From Spirochaetales bacterium (GTDB lineage Bacteria; Spirochaetota; Spirochaetia; SZUA-6; DRHE01): DNA of 7,369 nucleotides. The translations under genes and the position numbers were made by a program. Below the pieces are notes generated by a model, which saw nothing but the letters and a program-made list of their open reading frames with translations, had not been told where the DNA came from and did no database searches. The stretch is from assembly GCA_016930895.1 (NCBI GenBank), contig JAFGFV010000487.1:1-7369 (forward strand), written 5' to 3'. This document shows positions 6,262 through 7,369 of this stretch, one piece after another (position 1 is the stretch's first letter; each line of letters begins with the position of its first letter).

Positions 6262-6363
6262 ATGGCTGACCGCGAGTACGGACAGCAGATCATCCTCCCG
6301 GCGCTCGCTCTGATTATCGGCATTCTCATCCTTAGGGATACCGAACAGACCCCGGGAGGATAA
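6262..6363 (+). CDS. Ile/Leu-rich leader peptide of the ilvB attenuator
   Basis: A 33-codon ORF, ATG 6262 to TAA 6361-6363, preceded by AAAGGA (6251-6256) at a 5-base spacing. Its centre, [15 protein letters not shown] (codons 10-24), has six Ile and five Leu codons in 15, with no Val. It is similar in length to the 32-residue ilvGMEDA and ilvBN leader peptides of E. coli, and lies upstream of an intrinsic terminator and an acetolactate synthase gene. In the attenuation model, ribosomes stall on these codons when charged tRNA-Ile or tRNA-Leu is scarce. The hydrophobic run could instead be a membrane helix of a real small protein, but the flanking RNA structures favour a leader role. The peptide itself probably has no function beyond translation. 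Confidence 0.72.
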   Translation: MADREYGQQIILPALALIIGILILRDTEQTPGG

Positions 6364-6417
6364 AGGCCGGGCACGAGGCACCGAAGCCGTCTTCCTCCTG
6401 GAAGACGGTTTTTTTTT
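6292..6417 (+). promoter_or_regulatory. Transcription attenuator controlling ilvB (alternative 1:2, 2:3 and 3:4 pairings)
   Basis: Three competing pairings are visible. Segment 1 ATCCTCCCGG (6292-6301) is a perfect 10-bp complement of segment 2 CCGGGAGGAT (6352-6361). Segment 2 can instead pair with segment 3: GGAGGA (6355-6360) with TCCTCC (6393-6398), continued by GGC (6365-6367) with GCC (6386-6388) across a 4x4 internal loop. Segment 3 is the left arm of the terminator (3:4). A ribosome stalled at the Ile/Leu codons (6289-6333) covers segment 1 and leaves segment 2 free, giving 2:3 antitermination and ilvB expression. A ribosome at the stop codon (6361) covers segment 2, giving 3:4 termination. 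The geometry is as in the trp and ilv attenuators. Pairings are seen; regulation is inferred. Confidence 0.7.
6387..6417 (+). terminator. Intrinsic terminator (attenuator stem-loop) upstream of ilvB
   Basis: A perfect 9-bp stem, CCGTCTTCC (6387-6395) with GGAAGACGG (6400-6408), closed by the 4-base loop TCCT, then nine T (6409-6417). Outer G-U and A-U pairs can extend the stem. It ends 68 bases before the ilvB ATG and 24 bases after the leader-peptide stop, so it acts within the ilvB transcript rather than after a full gene. Strand is + only: the other side has no T run. Confidence 0.9.
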
Positions 6418-6431
6418 GGCCCGGGGCCGAC

Positions 6432-6460
6432 CCTCGGGGGGCTGCGGCGATGCCCCGAGG
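6432..6460 (+). other. GC-rich hairpin between terminator and ilvB ribosome site
   Basis: CCTCGGGG (6432-6439) and CCCCGAGG (6453-6460) form a perfect 8-bp stem around a 13-base loop. No T run follows, so it is not a terminator. It ends 12 bases before the ribosome site AAGGA (6472-6476) and could protect the 5' end of processed ilvB mRNA or influence translation. Its role is unknown. Confidence 0.5.
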
Positions 6461-6484
6461 CGACTCGATGGAAGGAACGAGAGG

Positions 6485-7369
6485 ATGAAGATCAGCGGAG
6501 CAGAACTGTTCGTCAAGGCCCTGCGGGAAGAAGGAGTCAGGCACCTCTTCGGCTTCCCGGGCGGCGTGGTGATCCCGGTCTTCGACGTTCTGTACTCCCA
6601 CCGGGAAATCGAGGTGATCCTTGCGCGGCACGAGCAGGGAGCCGTGCACGCCGCCGACGGCTACGCCCGCTCCAGCGGTCGCACCGGGGTCTGCCTGGTC
6701 ACCAGCGGGCCCGGGGCCACCAACACCGTGACCGGCCTGGCCACCGCCAACTTCGACTCCGTGCCGATCGTGTGCTTCACCGGGCAGGTCTCCCGCTCCA
6801 TGATCGGCAACGACGCCTTCCAGGAGGCGGACATCGTGGGCATCACCCGGCCGATCACCAAGCACAACTACCTGGTCCTGGAGCGGCGGGACCTGGGGCG
6901 GATCATCAAGGAGGCCTTCACCATTGCCTCTACGGGAAGGCCCGGGCCGGTGCTGGTGGACCTTCCGGCGGACGTGCTGCGGGAGCAGGGGGACGACGAG
7001 TACCCCGCTTCCGTGACCATCCGGGGCTACAGCCCGACCACTCAGGGGCACGTGGGCCAGATCAAGAAGGCGGCCCACGCCCTGTCACGGACCGAGCGTC
7101 CGCTGTTCTACGTGGGCGGGGGCATCCACATCTCCGGCGCGGCCGAGGCCCTTCGGGCTGCAGTCCACAAGGTCCGGGTGCCCCTGGTGCACTCCCTGAT
7201 GGGAACGGGGGCGCTGCCCTCCGACGATCCACTGTGCATGGGCATGCTGGGCATGCACGGCACCTATGCCGCCAACATGGCGGTGACCCATGCGGACCTC
7301 CTCTTCGCCGTGGGCACCCGCTTCGACGATCGGGCCACGGGCGACCTGTCCAAGTTCGCCCCCGAGGCC
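6485..7369 (+). CDS. ilvB: Acetolactate synthase, large (catalytic) subunit, 3' end outside window
   Basis: Thiamine-diphosphate enzyme that condenses pyruvate with pyruvate or 2-oxobutyrate, the first common step of valine, leucine and isoleucine synthesis; it works in the cytoplasm with a small regulatory subunit (IlvN/IlvH). The 295 residues seen contain the N-terminal pyrimidine-binding domain: [13 protein letters not shown] (22-34), the catalytic Glu50 in [33 protein letters not shown] (73-86) and [14 protein letters not shown] (151-164). The central domain follows, with [10 protein letters not shown] and the acetohydroxyacid-synthase-type [11 protein letters not shown] (276-286). The C-terminal domain with the ThDP/Mg GDG motif is beyond the window. 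The ATG 6485 has AAGGA (6472-6476) 8 bases upstream. FDDR and the surrounding pattern favour acetohydroxyacid synthase over other ThDP enzymes. Expression is probably set by the upstream attenuator. The downstream small-subunit gene cannot be seen. Confidence 0.93.
   Translation, partial: MKISGAELFVKALREEGVRHLFGFPGGVVIPVFDVLYSHREIEVILARHEQGAVHAADGYARSSGRTGVCLVTSGPGATNTVTGLATANFDSVPIVCFTGQVSRSMIGNDAFQEADIVGITRPITKHNYLVLERRDLGRIIKEAFTIASTGRPGPVLVDLPADVLREQGDDEYPASVTIRGYSPTTQGHVGQIKKAAHALSRTERPLFYVGGGIHISGAAEALRAAVHKVRVPLVHSLMGTGALPSDDPLCMGMLGMHGTYAANMAVTHADLLFAVGTRFDDRATGDLSKFAPEA

Noticed and set aside
6262..6363. The 33-aa ORF as a functional single-helix membrane protein
   Set aside because: Possible because the Ile/Leu run is hydrophobic, but the competing RNA pairings, the terminator and the downstream ilvB fit a leader peptide much better.
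6142..6516. Upstream extension of the DOMON frame on the minus strand, to about 299 aa
   Set aside because: It would run through the ilvB leader, terminator and promoter region and lacks a ribosome site. The internal ATG at 6141 has a perfect AGGAGG and begins a clear signal peptide.
6332..7078. Minus-strand ORF of 248 aa opposite ilvB
   Set aside because: Shadow of ilvB, whose ThDP-domain motifs are continuous on the plus strand.
1..7369. CRISPR arrays, tRNA or rRNA genes, insertion sequences, phage genes
   Set aside because: No regularly spaced direct repeats, transposase motifs, terminal inverted repeats or RNA-gene signatures were seen on either strand.

Overview
The window is a GC-rich bacterial chromosome segment with seven protein genes, one of them cut at each edge, plus one very small gene. 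The gene set (CPBP protease, CcdA, a serine-palmitoyltransferase-like enzyme, FabZ, a seven-helix chemoreceptor, a secreted DOMON protein and acetolactate synthase) is accessory-flavoured but non-mobile. The seven-helix receptor and the DOMON protein are reminiscent of spirochaetes and some deltaproteobacterial lineages. This is a weak taxonomic guess; only the high GC and Gram-negative-like periplasmic features are directly visible.

Left part (1-3292, + strand): the tail of a CPBP/CAAX-type membrane protease, then a CcdA-type thiol electron carrier with two extra predicted helices, followed by two small GC hairpins. A well-formed sigma70-type promoter (TTTACA, 17 bp, AATAAT with an extended TG) lies inside a TTACAC-N12-GTGTAA inverted repeat. 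It drives a two-gene unit: an alpha-oxoamine synthase closest to bacterial serine palmitoyltransferase, and a FabZ-like 3-hydroxyacyl-ACP dehydratase 15 bases downstream. The pair points to acyl-chain or sphingoid-type lipid synthesis.

Middle (3289-6176, - strand): a secreted DOMON-domain protein and, 39 bases downstream, a large chemoreceptor with an N-terminal beta-rich extracytoplasmic domain, seven membrane helices, a methyl-accepting hairpin and a low-complexity tail ending in EEL repeats. The chemoreceptor gene converges on fabZ, and the two share the four bases CTAG as both stop codons. The DOMON protein could supply a ligand or redox signal to the receptor, but that is inference.

Right part (6224-7369, + strand): the start of an acetolactate synthase large-subunit gene (branched-chain amino acid synthesis), preceded by what looks like a complete ribosome-mediated transcription attenuator. 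Its parts are a 33-codon leader peptide with 11 Ile/Leu codons in a 15-codon stretch, a perfect 10-bp 1:2 pairing, a competing 2:3 pairing, and a 9-bp terminator hairpin followed by nine T residues. Three inverted repeats with centres exactly 10 bp apart lie just upstream of the leader peptide. This unannotated regulatory region is the most interesting part of the window.
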